From: [Phialemoniopsis] sp. UDSM-2020
Lineage: Eukaryota; Ascomycota; Sordariomycetes; Thyridiales; Thyridiaceae
Assembly (NCBI GenBank): GCA_018873225.1
Contig: JAEILZ010000003.1
Span: 3,038,001 to 3,102,000 of the forward strand
Direction: 5' to 3'
DNA: 64,000 nucleotides
The notes below the pieces were generated by a model, which was not told where the DNA came from, did not search any database, and saw only the letters and a list, made by a program, of their open reading frames with translations. Shown here in pieces: positions 23,641-34,625 of this stretch. How positions within the stretch are numbered: the first letter of the stretch is position 1; every line of letters starts with the position of its first letter. A program made the translations under genes and the position numbers.

Positions 23641-25573
23641 CTACTCTTCACCTCCGCCCATCATGCCGGTGCCCACGCCGGGCTGCGCCTTCTTGGCACT
23701 GCAGATGTCGTCGACACGCAGAAGGAGGCATGCGGCCTAGCCATGACAGTTAGTACGGGACGAGCTGTGATGAGAATCATAATAGTAATAGAAGAATGAC
23801 ATACCTCAATCGCCGTCTTCATGCTCTGCACCTTGATCGCCTCGGGTTCCCAGACACCATACTCCTTCATGTCAGCCAGAGTGCCAGCATCTCCGTTGAT
23901 ACCCCATGAGCCCTTGCCCTCAGCATGCTTGGCACGCAGGTCAGTCAAGACCCGGACGGGGCTGGCACCTGCATTCTGGATGAGCGTCCGGGGAATAACC
24001 TCAAGCGCGTCGGCGACAGCCTTGTACGGCCACTGCTGCACACCCTCGATGCTCTTGGCGAGCTGGTTCAGCCTGACGGACACGGCCATCTCCGTAGCGC
24101 CACCACCTGGGGATAGTCTAGGGTGGAACATGACGTTGCGTGCAACACCCATAGCGTCCTGCAAGTTGCGCTCGATCTCGTTGAGGACATCCTTGGAAGG
24201 ACCCCTAAGGAGGACGGTGCAGGCCTTTGGCGACTTGCACTTGGTAAGGAAAGTGAAGTACTCGTCGCCGATCTTCTCGATCTCAAACAGGCCGCACTTT
24301 GTGCCCACATCGGACTCTTGAAGATCCTCAACCCGGTTGACAATCGTGGCGCCAGTGGCTCTCGCTATCCTGTTGTTGTCGGTCTTTCGCACACGGCGCA
24401 AAGCGGTGACGTTGGCCTTCATGAAGTAATGTTGCGCAAGATCTAGAAGCACACGTTAGTGATGCGGCCAAGCATACTCTGCCGCGATAGGAATGTACCT
24501 GAAACACCCTTCTCGGTAATGACAAGATCAGGGTTCAGCGCCAGAATGGCCTCACACATCGCCTTGACCTGCTCCTCCTCGATCTGTAGGATGCGGTTCC
24601 AGTCTTCCTCCTTGCTGATCTCGATGTTGGTCTGTGACTCGCCCTTCTTGTACTCCAGGGGGCAATCCAGAAGAACGATTCTGGGGTTCTCGATCCTCCT
24701 GCGCATCTTGGGATGTGTGATGTCTTTGTTGAGCATGACTCCGTCCAGCACCTTGCTGTCCTCGATCTCGCCGCCAGGCACCTTCTCTACACGTGCATAC
24801 CGCTTGATGTCGACCTCTGTCTTTCCGTTGCCGACTTCCCACGTCACTGTCCTCACCGCCTGGAGGGCTAGGCTGCACATAAGTTCCGACCACCTCGAGA
24901 CAAACTTGGTGCCGATCGAAGAGTTGATCAGGCCATACATGGCCTTGTCGTCGTCGATATCGATGGGAAGGGAGATTTCTTCGATGATCTCGAGCGCATC
25001 CTTGAGAGCGCGCTTGAAGGCAGAGATGATGACGACGGGGTGGATGTTCCGCTCCAGTTGAGGCAATGCTTGCGCTAGAATCTCACCGGCTGAGAGAAGT
25101 CAGCTACTATGCCGCAGAGAAGGTAGTAGTCGTAGCTTACCCAGAATGATAACCGTGGTGGTGCCATCTCCAACCTCTTCGTCTTGCGTTCTACTAAGCT
25201 CAATCATGCTCTTGGCAGCAGGGTGAGACACCTCGATCTCTCGGAGGATGGCATGTCCGTCGTTGGTGAGTACGATACCTCCCATGGGGTCGAGAAGCAT
25301 CTTCAACATGGCCTTGGGGCCCAGGCACGATCGAATAATGTCGGCGACACTAGCTAGGTGTCAGGCAACCGTGCTTCATGTTGGTGATGAGGATGGTAAT
25401 GATTTCTTACGTCTTTGCGGCCGCGATATTCGACATTTGAGCTCGCCGTCCGGTCTGCCTCTCACCGGCTCCGGTGTCTGTATCATCGAATCAGTATTGT
25501 CCCTATTTGAAGGTATAGTTGGAAGCTTCTGATTAGGGGGGCGCATACTCATCACCAATACTGGAGCCTGCAT
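23641..25573 (-). CDS. CCT3: T-complex protein 1 subunit gamma (CCT3)
   Basis: Six exons (25549..25573, 25411..25477, 25141..25349, 24499..25089, 23805..24442, 23641..23736) encode 541 residues. This is the gamma subunit of the eukaryotic chaperonin TRiC/CCT, which folds actin, tubulin and other proteins in the cytosol. The N-terminus MQAPVLVM continues as NTGAGERQTGRRAQ and SNIAAAKTVADIIRSCLGPK. The ATPase motif GDGTTT is at residues 91-96, and LLDPMGGIVLTNDGHAIL precedes it. The gamma-specific LLDCPLEYKKGESQTNIEI and VRVLTDLRAKH blocks are present, as is the C-terminal GGGEE ending typical of CCT subunits. Exon 1 is only 25 nt. It is tail-to-tail with the PRKRIP1-like gene. Confidence 0.97.
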
Positions 25574-26581
25574 CTTGGACGTGTCTCGGGACAAGTAATT
25601 ATCAGACTGGCTTTGGTACTGAGAGGATCAAGGGAGGGAATCTGAGCGAGTAAGTAGGAACGAAATGCCAGGGTAGCCAACAGAACTGCAATAATTGTCC
25701 TGAGCTTGGTTGCTGATGATGGATAGCTTTGGTGCCCCGCGGTGGTCTCGGCGCCTCAAAAAAGTTCGAATTGCTACTGCGAGACCCAGGAGCTCGAGGT
25801 GGGGTGGATTAATAACTTATCCGCCTTCCGCTAAATCCAGGCACCACATCAATGCACCAGTGACTAAACCCCCCGAATCTCGAGATGGCTATTCAACATC
25901 ATTCCCATTCAACAAATTGATGATGGAAATACGCACCGTCAAGTGGTACAGTGTGTCGCTCACATTAAAGTGAGGTCACCTGTCTACAAATCTACTTATA
26001 GTTGACAAAGGCGATCACGGTAGCTGGAAGCCAAACGCGTTGTGAACAGCCCCTTTTCCTGTGTAAAAACGGATATGTCAGTCTGGATGTCATGTATTTC
26101 CTACGAATAAGGCATCTACCTAATCTAAACATCAAGACATGACCCTCACGGTATGGAAGACGAGCTTCCCAATCCACGAATTGCCTGATATACCATCGCC
26201 CCTTTTTTTGTGCCGCCCAGCACACGATCCGCCGAGCCTTGCAATACCTGTCTGGACTAGACTTGGCTCTTTTGACGCCCCCTTTGCTGTTACCGATGCC
26301 TCTAATACGATGAAAGAAGCAAATGCCCTCCAAGTTCTTAGAGTCCTTTCTGACCGCCCAGCAATTCTTCGCATACAGCCATGTGCAGCTGTCTAATGGT
26401 ATCATTACGTAAACAAAAGGTGAGGATGTCTATGACGCAGTCGGATCCTTCACGACGAGGTCAAGGATTGATCTTGGAGTCCTCATAAGCCGTAGAACTC
26501 CCAGCCATCATTGGCCGGGGAAGCCTCTTGATCGGCTGACTGGTAAGAGGGCGCAAACTCTGTTCTGAGCTCCTCTGCCAG
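25574..26581. other. Intergenic region CCT3 promoter / CRM1 3' flank
   Basis: About 1 kb between two minus-strand genes. It should carry the CCT3 promoter on its left side and the CRM1 3' UTR on its right. No gene or repeat is recognised. Confidence 0.4.
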
Positions 26582-29500
26582 TCACAGCTCGTCGTCCTCC
26601 TGCTCAATCTCGGACGGCTTGAGCAGGCCACTAACCTTGGACCGCCTCTCGTGCTCAGCTTGCTTGGCATCGCGGTCTTGCTGTTCCTTCTCGGCAAGGT
26701 AGAGTTCGGCATTATCTCCAGCAAACTCCCTGAGCGAGATCAAGAAGTCGCGGAGGCTAAGACGGAACTTGTCGTATTGGGTATTCAGAGTGAACAAGCT
26801 CTCAACAAAGGCTTGGATCTGGGCACTGCAGAGAAGATCAATATCGTGCTCGACGAGGATGGGGATATTAAAAACTCACGTCTGGAGGTTGCTGAATGCG
26901 TTATTCAGCAGGTTTGCAACGTAATTACCGAGGAACTCCTTGTTGCTTGTGCCAGCCTGCGCTTGATCGGACTGATAAATAGGGCCTTGGATCTTTGGCT
27001 GGGTGTCATCGGCAGGCGAGATGAAGTAAAACATGCGCAACAGAAGCATCGACTGCGTCTTGAACCCCGCCTTGTGGTCCGTATCCGTGAGGACAAAGAA
27101 AACGTCCTGAAGGATGGGAATGAAGAACTGGTTGAAGAAGGCGTTGGAGGTTTGCGCGTCTGTCTTCTCAGCAACGTTGCTGATAAGTTCCAGGCACATG
27201 TTGAGACCGGCAGCCTCGACATCGCGGTTGTCGTGCTTGCTAGCCCAGAGGCAGGAGTCGATCACAAACTTGAACTGGCGGTTGTCCAGCTTCAGCAGTG
27301 CTGGGAAGCAATGCAAGTTGATGGCTCGCAGAAGATTGAAGAACTCCACTCGGTGCTCTGGGAACTCCGAGAAGTCCTTGTTGATCATGTCAAGGGTGCA
27401 CTCAAAGACATTCTCCATAATTATCGGGACCTGGTCCTCCATGAGGCCCGAGAGCTTAGTGATGATGGCGGTCATGGCCTTGAGCACCTCGGCATCACGC
27501 GCACCGGGCACGTTACGGTTGTAATCGACCAGGACCGAGTCGAGAAGTTGAGGAACCATCTGAGCCCGGACGGCTTGCAGATCTTCAGCCTTTTCAACAA
27601 AGACCTCGATGAGCTTGAGAATCTCCTTCTTGATAGTGCGCAGACCTCGGACCTTGGGCATCTTGGTTGCGATTTCTCCTGTTTCTAGGTATTAGCGGAC
27701 ACGCGACAATACAGCTCCATGCTTCGAGGCACTTACCCTCTCTTGCTACAGCTTCCGAGATGAGCTGGCTAGTGGCGCGGTACATCTGCAGCATGTCGTG
27801 GTAGATACGACCAATCTGAGGGTAGAAGTACGGTCCGATAGACGAGCACGCAGAGACATTGGTCTTCATAATATTACCAATGATCTTGATCGTATCGGCG
27901 TCCTGCAGGATGGTAGGGTTCTCAGTCGCGGACTTGATGATCTGGTCCCAAGCCGCATTAGGTAGCCCCATGAGATCGCTCAAGAGCCTCTCCTGTTGGT
28001 TACGGTTGCCCTGCGCAGCAACCATGTACCCGCATGCCTCGTAGAAGGTGTGGACTTGCTGGGGAGTAAGGTCGCAGGTGATCTTCTGCAGGTTGCGAAC
28101 AATCTCCTCGATGAAAGGCTCATGCTCGCTAGGCTGAAGCGCAACAAAGTGACGGCGGCATTGCTTCGCGATCTTGATAAAGGTATCGCAAGCCATGTCC
28201 TGGACGCCCTCGTGAGACTCGTGCATAAACTCAAAGAGCTTGTTGACGACTGTCTTGAGAAATTTCCAGTGGGCCTTCAGGAAGCGCGGGTACTGCCCAA
28301 CAATGTACATAATGTTACTGGCGACCACGGCTTTGTTGTCTTTGCCTCTCTTCATTTCAGTCAGGCCGAGCAGATCCTTGATCACAGTGACCAGGAATCG
28401 CTTCTCAGTCTCCTCGTTCATGGCTAGGGAGATCGAGCCGATAGCCCAGCATAGAACGTTGCAGTTGTGCCACGACCACTCAGTCCCGTCGACCTGCCGG
28501 GCCAGCTTCTCAGTCATGATCTGTTCTGTGTCGACGACGTCCAGATGGGTCAAATAGACGAGACATTCACGAATAGTCTTGTAGAGCTGAACCGTGTCAC
28601 TCTCCTTGACGAATTCGCGCACAATCTCACCCTCGTCGTTCTCAACGATCAGCACTTCCTCGGGACGAACCATCTTCTCGATCATAACGATACGGAGGTT
28701 AGAAAGCACCTCCTTATACTTGTGCTTCCGAAGAGGATAATTGTTGAGGAGGGCGGGGTTCGGCGCTCCTTGAGACGACAGGCTGCCCATGGCCATGAGG
28801 GGGTTAACGTCAGTGATGGGCAGCGACTGCATCTCCTCGTACAACTCCTGGACCAGCTTCAGCCAGTAATCGAGACAAATCTTGAAGATTTCTCGATCAT
28901 CAATCTGGGAGATACGGATCAGATAGTAGTGTGCATGCGTCAAGAAATCCCGATTGGGTAGGTTCTCGATCAGCTGTTGGTGTCAAGGTTAGCCTTTGAT
29001 TTGTAGACCAGACAGGGCCACGATTTTGGGAGTACTTACGTTGAGATGCATCGTGAAGAAGTTGCAGATGAACAATGCAAGGTTCTGCACGAACTCTTGA
29101 TCCTTCGAGTTGCTCTGGGGGTATGTCGTCTTGAGGTCCATCGAGATCGGAATGATAGTCGTGATCGTCGTAAGAACCTCGGTGAACATCTTGACGAGCT
29201 GTTCATCATAGTTGCTCACTTGACCGGGGCCGCCGGTCTGAAGACCTCCAATCTCTGTTAGGCACTGCAGAGTGACATTTCGGAACTCGGGAGCTTCGAG
29301 GAAACGGGTCCGGAGCGTCTCGATGAGAGGTGTCTCGAAGATGTAGCCGAGCGGGATCCAGTTACAGAAGCGCAGAAGAGTCTCGAGGGTGGCCTTGATG
29401 AGGCTGGGCTGGGTGGCCGTGTTCAAAATCTCTGTGCAGAGCTGGAAGATTTGCGAGAACTCGGCACACATGGTCGTCTTAAGATTACGGGTCTTGGACG

Positions 29501-30139
29501 AGGTCATCTGCTCGGCAGAATAGTCGAAAACCTCCTCTGACAGAAGTCGCAAAATGATCATGTTGTTCTCGCAAATCGACAGGCTGGAGTGGCACGATGA
29601 GATGATCTCGTTGATGAAGGTTGGCCAGTTGTGGGGCCATTCTTGCTTGAGGACCGAGATAAGGACGAGGTTGAGCTTGTTGAGCAAGGTCTTCTCGGTC
29701 TTGAGGGATTCTTCGGAGCTGGAGCTCTGGATGATGAACTGAACAACGAAGTTGCGGATACCTATCACAGGGTTAGTCTTTGAGGGCATCGCCGGGGCAA
29801 AGCTGATGGACATGACAAACCTTGACACTGATCTCGAGGCAGCACGTTCCATCTCGTCATGATGACATGGTCCAGGACTTGTAATGCAAGGAACTTGGTC
29901 TGGGGATACGTCGCTTCAGAAAGAACCTTATCGACCATGAGCCACGCATCCGGGTCCTCTTTGAACTGGTTCAGTGCGGCCTGAGCAGCTTTTTGCTACA
30001 GCGGTGGGAGGATAAACGTTAGCTATCCGGACTGAGGACCAAGATGAGGGCGACGATGGGAGGGAAATCCTACCTGCTCTCCGCGACCTTCATAGAAGTT
30101 GCGGACGGTGGCGTCCAACTCGGCGACGGTTGGCGCCAT
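26582..30139 (-). CDS. CRM1: Exportin-1 / CRM1 nuclear export receptor
   Basis: Six exons (30074..30139, 29821..29995, 29040..29761, 27737..28973, 26880..27678, 26582..26825) encode 1080 residues, with every junction in frame. CRM1 binds leucine-rich nuclear export signals with Ran-GTP and carries proteins out through the nuclear pore. The HEAT-repeat solenoid is intact: [20 protein letters not shown] near the N-terminus, [60 protein letters not shown] and [15 protein letters not shown]. At the leptomycin-B-reactive Cys position (human 528) this protein has Thr526 in [15 protein letters not shown], as in S. cerevisiae and A. nidulans CrmA. The length matches the family. Confidence 0.98.
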
Positions 30140-31102
30140 GGCGGTTGGGTGCGAATCTCAAAGAGAGGCGGAGCCGTGCCAATACAACCGAGCACAGAGC
30201 GGGGGAGATGGGAAAAACGAAGCAATCTCTCTGAAGCAGACGAGATGCGGGGAGGCGGTATAGAATGGAGAGAAGCGATGTTGAAGATGGGGGTGATGTG
30301 GGAGGAGGGCGAAGAAGGGGAATCGTGAGAAGATCGTGAGCAGGGTGTGGTCGTCGACAAGAGAGGTGAAAGAATGATGGGAAGGCTCAGTCAGGTCGAG
30401 AGAAGCTTCAGGCCCCCGCGCGTGTGGTGTGTGGTGGTGTTCGGGAGGCTGGCAGAGCGGGGCGCGAAGTGGAGGGGGCCAGATGAATTTGTACTTCGTA
30501 CCTCCTCCCGCCTGACTGGTAGCGCCTAAGGTCGCTGGGTTGCTTAACAAAGACACCTGCAACGCGCGCGAGCAATCCACCCGATTGCACTGACACTGAC
30601 TTGCGCAAACCAATTTGGCGCAAAACGAGTGGCGTCACTGTTTTTTCTATCGGCCCTAACAGCCAATCAACCAGCCTCTGCAGGCAAGGGCTCAGTGCTT
30701 AAGACGGCACTGCCTGCAGCTGCCTGAGCTTGCCCTGCTACCTAAGCTGCCCGCTTATGTACGCAATCCGTCCTGCAGCTCTCCCTTGATCTTCGTGATT
30801 ATGTCATGGGGTTTCCCATAGCTTCCGGTGCCTAACTTTTTACATCGGATGCATACCTCAAAATACTTAAGTACCTAAGCATGTGCAAAGATGGGGCGTC
30901 TAGGCGAGACGAAGGTCCTTTATGTGTGTGTCCATGATAAGTTGGCATTTTGGCCTTGGTGAGATCCTTGAGTCTACACCTCTGCCCTCGCTCTTTTGAT
31001 TTTATAGTACGTAGTATCTATGAACTTCTATGGTTCAAGAAGATATACCTTTTCCCAACCTTTTGCCTTTAAAATCGTTATACACCCAAGTTGCAAAGAC
31101 AT
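30140..31102. other. Intergenic region CRM1 promoter / AGX1 3' flank
   Basis: About 0.96 kb between minus-strand genes. The right portion (about 30,850-31,080) is AT-rich. No coding sequence is supported. Confidence 0.4.
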
Positions 31103-32457
31103 TTATGGCTTCTTATAACCGCACTCAGCCAGACCCTCCTCCAAAGCCTTGAGTGCCTTCTCAACATCGCCGCGCTCGGATTGTAGCTAATGAAGTTGTC
31201 AGCCGAGGTCGAAGCAAGGGGGGATGGCAGTCAAAGGGACAACTTACGATACTGGCACCCATGTGACCGAACCGGATGTACTTGGTCGCAATCTCCTTGT
31301 GAATGCCACCAGCAAAGACGACACCCTTCTTAGCCAGGATGGGAAGCAGGTCGGTGCCCTTGACGTTCTCGGGCAGATAGATGGCGGTCATGCCGTGAGC
31401 CTGGTCGGCAGCCTCGCCGGCCACTTGCTTAAGTCCGAGAGCAGAGACTTGTTGCTTGATCCTATCGGAAACCTCCTTGTGCTTGTTGAAGCGGTCGGCA
31501 AGGGGCTTCTGCAGGATTTGGGTCAAGGCCTCGTGAAGGGCGTGTACCAGCTGCGGCGAGGGGGTGGCGAAGTAGGAGGGCTTCTTGGCTTCGTAGTTTC
31601 GCATGACTGTGAAAGGATGAGCATGTGTGTTGTCGGTCACCTTGGAACAAATGACTTACTGGGCAGCCAGTTCTTCATCGAAGCAAAGTAGGAAGCAGGG
31701 GGCGTCTTGCGGCTCTCCAGAGCCTTGATAGCCTTGCCGCTGAACATGGAGATCGACAGACCAGCAGGGCAGCCAATGGCCTTCTGGCTGGCCGTGACAA
31801 CGCCGTCGAGCTTCCACTCATCGAAAGCAATCTCCTCACTGGCAACCGAGCACACACCATCGACAATGACGAGGGTCTCGGGAGAGACCTTCTGGACGAG
31901 GGCCGAAAGGTTCTTGAGCTCGCTGAGAACACCGGTTGACGTATCGACGTGGGTGACGGTAAGGACCTTGTACTTCTTCTCCTTGAGCGCCTTCTCGATC
32001 TCGGGGAGCTGCGGCCGGGAGCCGGGAGCCGCCTTGATCTCGTCGACGTTCGCGCCGTAGACCTTGAGGCAGTCGGCAAAACCATCGCTGAAGTAGCCGC
32101 TGCCGAGAACGAGTACGTTCTCGCCGGCCTCAACAAGGTTCGAGGCGACCAAGTCCCATCCCAAGGTACCGGATCCAGACAGGACGAAGGGCTGCGAGGC
32201 GGGGTCGGAGGTCTGGAAGAGCTTCCGGAGCATCGACAAAACGTCGCCAAATGTAGAGACAAACGCAGGGCCGACGTGGCTCTCGCTATATGTATGGCCT
32301 TGATTAGTACATGGGTTACATAGGCACCGGGAGCGCTGCCGAGGAAGACCGAGAGAGGGTTGCTTTACCTGTAGTGGCTCATGGCTTTGAGGACGGCATC
32401 GTCGAACTCAATGGGGCCCGGGATGAGCAGAGTCGGGTGCGGCGGCTGGGAAGACAT
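31103..32457 (-). CDS. AGX1: Alanine:glyoxylate aminotransferase
   Basis: Four exons (32369..32457, 31660..32285, 31248..31606, 31103..31186) encode 385 residues, the same size as yeast Agx1. The enzyme transfers the amino group of alanine to glyoxylate, giving glycine and pyruvate, with pyridoxal phosphate. The N-terminal LLIPGPIEF and the SGSGTLGWD loop are visible, as is VIVDGVCSVASEEIAFDEW before the PLP lysine Lys198 (VTASQKAIGCPAG). The C-terminal IRFGHMGAS block is also family-typical. The protein ends in GYKKP with no PTS1 tripeptide. The start at 32457 (MSSQPPHPTLLIPG) is conventional. The frame, however, stays open upstream to another ATG at 32718 with a basic, presequence-like extension (see findings). 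Confidence 0.95.
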
Positions 32458-33508
32458 GGCGCGAGATTGATTTACTGTAGACGAGATTGGAGTGTTGATT
32501 TGGTTGCGACCGGGAAGATGTCCAGAAACAAGAGACAATCGGTCGGAAGGGCTGCCCGTGGTATTATAGTTGCGTGGTGGAGGGGCCATGCCGGTCGCGG
32601 TTGATCTCCGTTGTACCACCCCTCCTCCGCCTACAGTTCCCCTTAGTAATACCGAACCTAATCCGCCGCTCGGCGGCCGGTAGTATGACAGCCTCGGACA
32701 GCTCCTGAAAGGCTGCATGCGCACAGCTTTATTGGACACAGCGGGGGAGCAATGCAGGTTGAGCTTGTTCTGGTAAGCTGGTACAATAACGACAAGGTGA
32801 GAAGCAATTTTACACAGGCTGGACAGTGCAAAAGAAGGGGCCAATACAGCAGACCCAGAGTACTTAGACCTAGCTCTGGCGTCTCTTTCGTTGAATCGAG
32901 TCACTAAGAAAATGCCCTCAACATCGGCATATTTCCCCGAGATTCCCCAGAAGCAAATGCCCAGCCTAGACGATCCTGATCCAATCCCGAATCCACTATT
33001 CACAAGCGTAGGTCAGTGCTGTGTTGTGCAAGTGCTCCGGCCGTCGGAGGCGGACCGAAGCCGAGCATCGAGGGGTCAATCCATGATCCAAAGTGCCCCT
33101 TGTGCTGTGGTGGGCCTCGTTTCCATGTGGGGTGAAGCTCCCGCCAATAACATCCCAGCAGGCACACGAACCCCATTACGACAACCAGCATTGAAGCTAA
33201 GCCGCAGCCTTGAGCTCACTCACCATACATCACTCTGCCTTGCATCGCTCCTATCGCTCGATACATGCGACCAACCTAGAGCGACGTCATTCGGATTCAA
33301 ATAGCAAAATACACAAAGCGCAATTGACGCCTGCACAAGTCAATTCAGAGCCTCTGCGAGCTTAGAATTCTGTTGCGACGGTTTATCCCGTTCTACTGTG
33401 TGGCTGGTATCAGCTCACCAATCGGCCACACGCGCCCCGAGCGGCGGTTAGAGCTGGACGGATAGCTGGGAAGCTTTGCAAGGAACCACAAAATACAAGA
33501 GAGCAATC
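32458..33508. promoter_or_regulatory. Divergent region AGX1 / VPS29
   Basis: About 1.05 kb between divergent start codons. The AGX1-proximal 260 bp form an in-frame N-terminal extension if translation began at 32718. The remainder shows no gene. Confidence 0.4.
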
Positions 33509-34241
33509 ATGGCTTTCTTGATATTGGTCATTGGCGACCTCCACATCCCAGACCGAGCTCTGGACATCCCAGCCAAGGTCAGTTACCTCACCTTTGCTAT
33601 TTCGATTCAACTCCGCTCTACATCGTGCTAACGTTCTGCTGCCGAACAGTTCAAGAAGCTCCTCGCACCAGGAAAGATAGGCCAGACACTTTGCCTCGGT
33701 AATCTCACAGACAAGCACACCTACGAGTACCTGCGCACTATTGCGCCGGATCTCAAGATCGTCCGTGGACGGTCCGATGTCGACGCAACCTCCTTGCCTC
33801 TAAGCCAGGTCGTCACTCATAGCTCCCTGCGCGTCGGCTTTCTTGAGGGTTTCACGCTCGTCAGCAGCGAACCCGATGTCCTTCTTGCCGAAGCGAACCG
33901 ACTTGACGTTGATGTCTTGTGCTGGTCGGGCGGCACCCACAAGTTCGAATGCTTCGAGTACATGGACAAGTTCTTTGTCAACCCCGGTAGCGCAACGGGT
34001 GCCTACTCGACGGGCTGGAGTAAGGAGGGAGAAGAGGTGGTGCCGAGCTTCTGCCTGATGGACGTGAGTATAATTCCGTTAAAGATAGGACGTGTTCAAT
34101 GCTGATTTTAGGGTGTCGCAGGTACAAGGGATTTCCTTGACACTGTATGTCTATCAGCTGAGGAAAGACACCAATGGAGCCGAGAATGTCGCTGTGGAGA
34201 AGGTCACATATACCAAACCGGTTGAGCCTTCTGGCAGCTAG
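33509..34241 (+). CDS. VPS29: Retromer subunit Vps29
   Basis: Three exons (33509..33577, 33650..34063, 34122..34241) encode 200 residues. Vps29 is the metallophosphoesterase-fold subunit of retromer, which recycles cargo from endosomes to the Golgi. The start MAFLILVIGDLHIPDRALDI and the segments KFKKLLAPGKIGQTLCLGN, RGRSDVD and NPGSATGAYS are diagnostic. Relative to the human protein, the metal-site His residues are replaced in VGFLEGFTLV and CWSGGTHKF, similar to yeast Vps29, so it is likely a scaffold without catalysis. The size and the C-terminal LTLYVYQL strand are normal. Confidence 0.96.
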
Positions 34242-34625
34242 GCAATGGCAAGAGAGGCACCTGAGTGCGGTGAGCTCCCGAACTACGGCTCTCATGAACT
34301 TGTTTACGCATGATGGGAGGCTGTCATCATTTGAGAGAAAACAGAGCGTGGTTGGGGGATGTGTGCCTTTTTTATCAGCTCGTAATGATACCATTCAAAT
34401 GCATTTTTTGTTGCTTGTGTGTTTTTGCTATGACGACATTAGATTTCCCTCCAAGTATCATTGAACAAAAAAGAATGGATTGGTATCTGTGTGGCTCGAC
34501 AAATTACATGCTATTCATTGCGTCCGGATATCAAAGAAGAGAACCTGCTATGCGGGTAAGGAAAACCCGTCCTACCCAAACACCAAACGCTTTGCTAGGG
34601 CCAAAATTGCAAATCATCAAGTCGT
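34242..34625. other. Convergent intergenic region VPS29 / SGO1
   Basis: About 380 bp between convergent stop codons, presumably 3' UTRs. Nothing else seen. Confidence 0.5.

Noticed and set aside
28185..28195. Cys in the MACDTF segment of CRM1 as the leptomycin-reactive residue
   Set aside because: Counting places it at residue 583; the reactive position aligns with Thr526 in the [10 protein letters not shown] segment.
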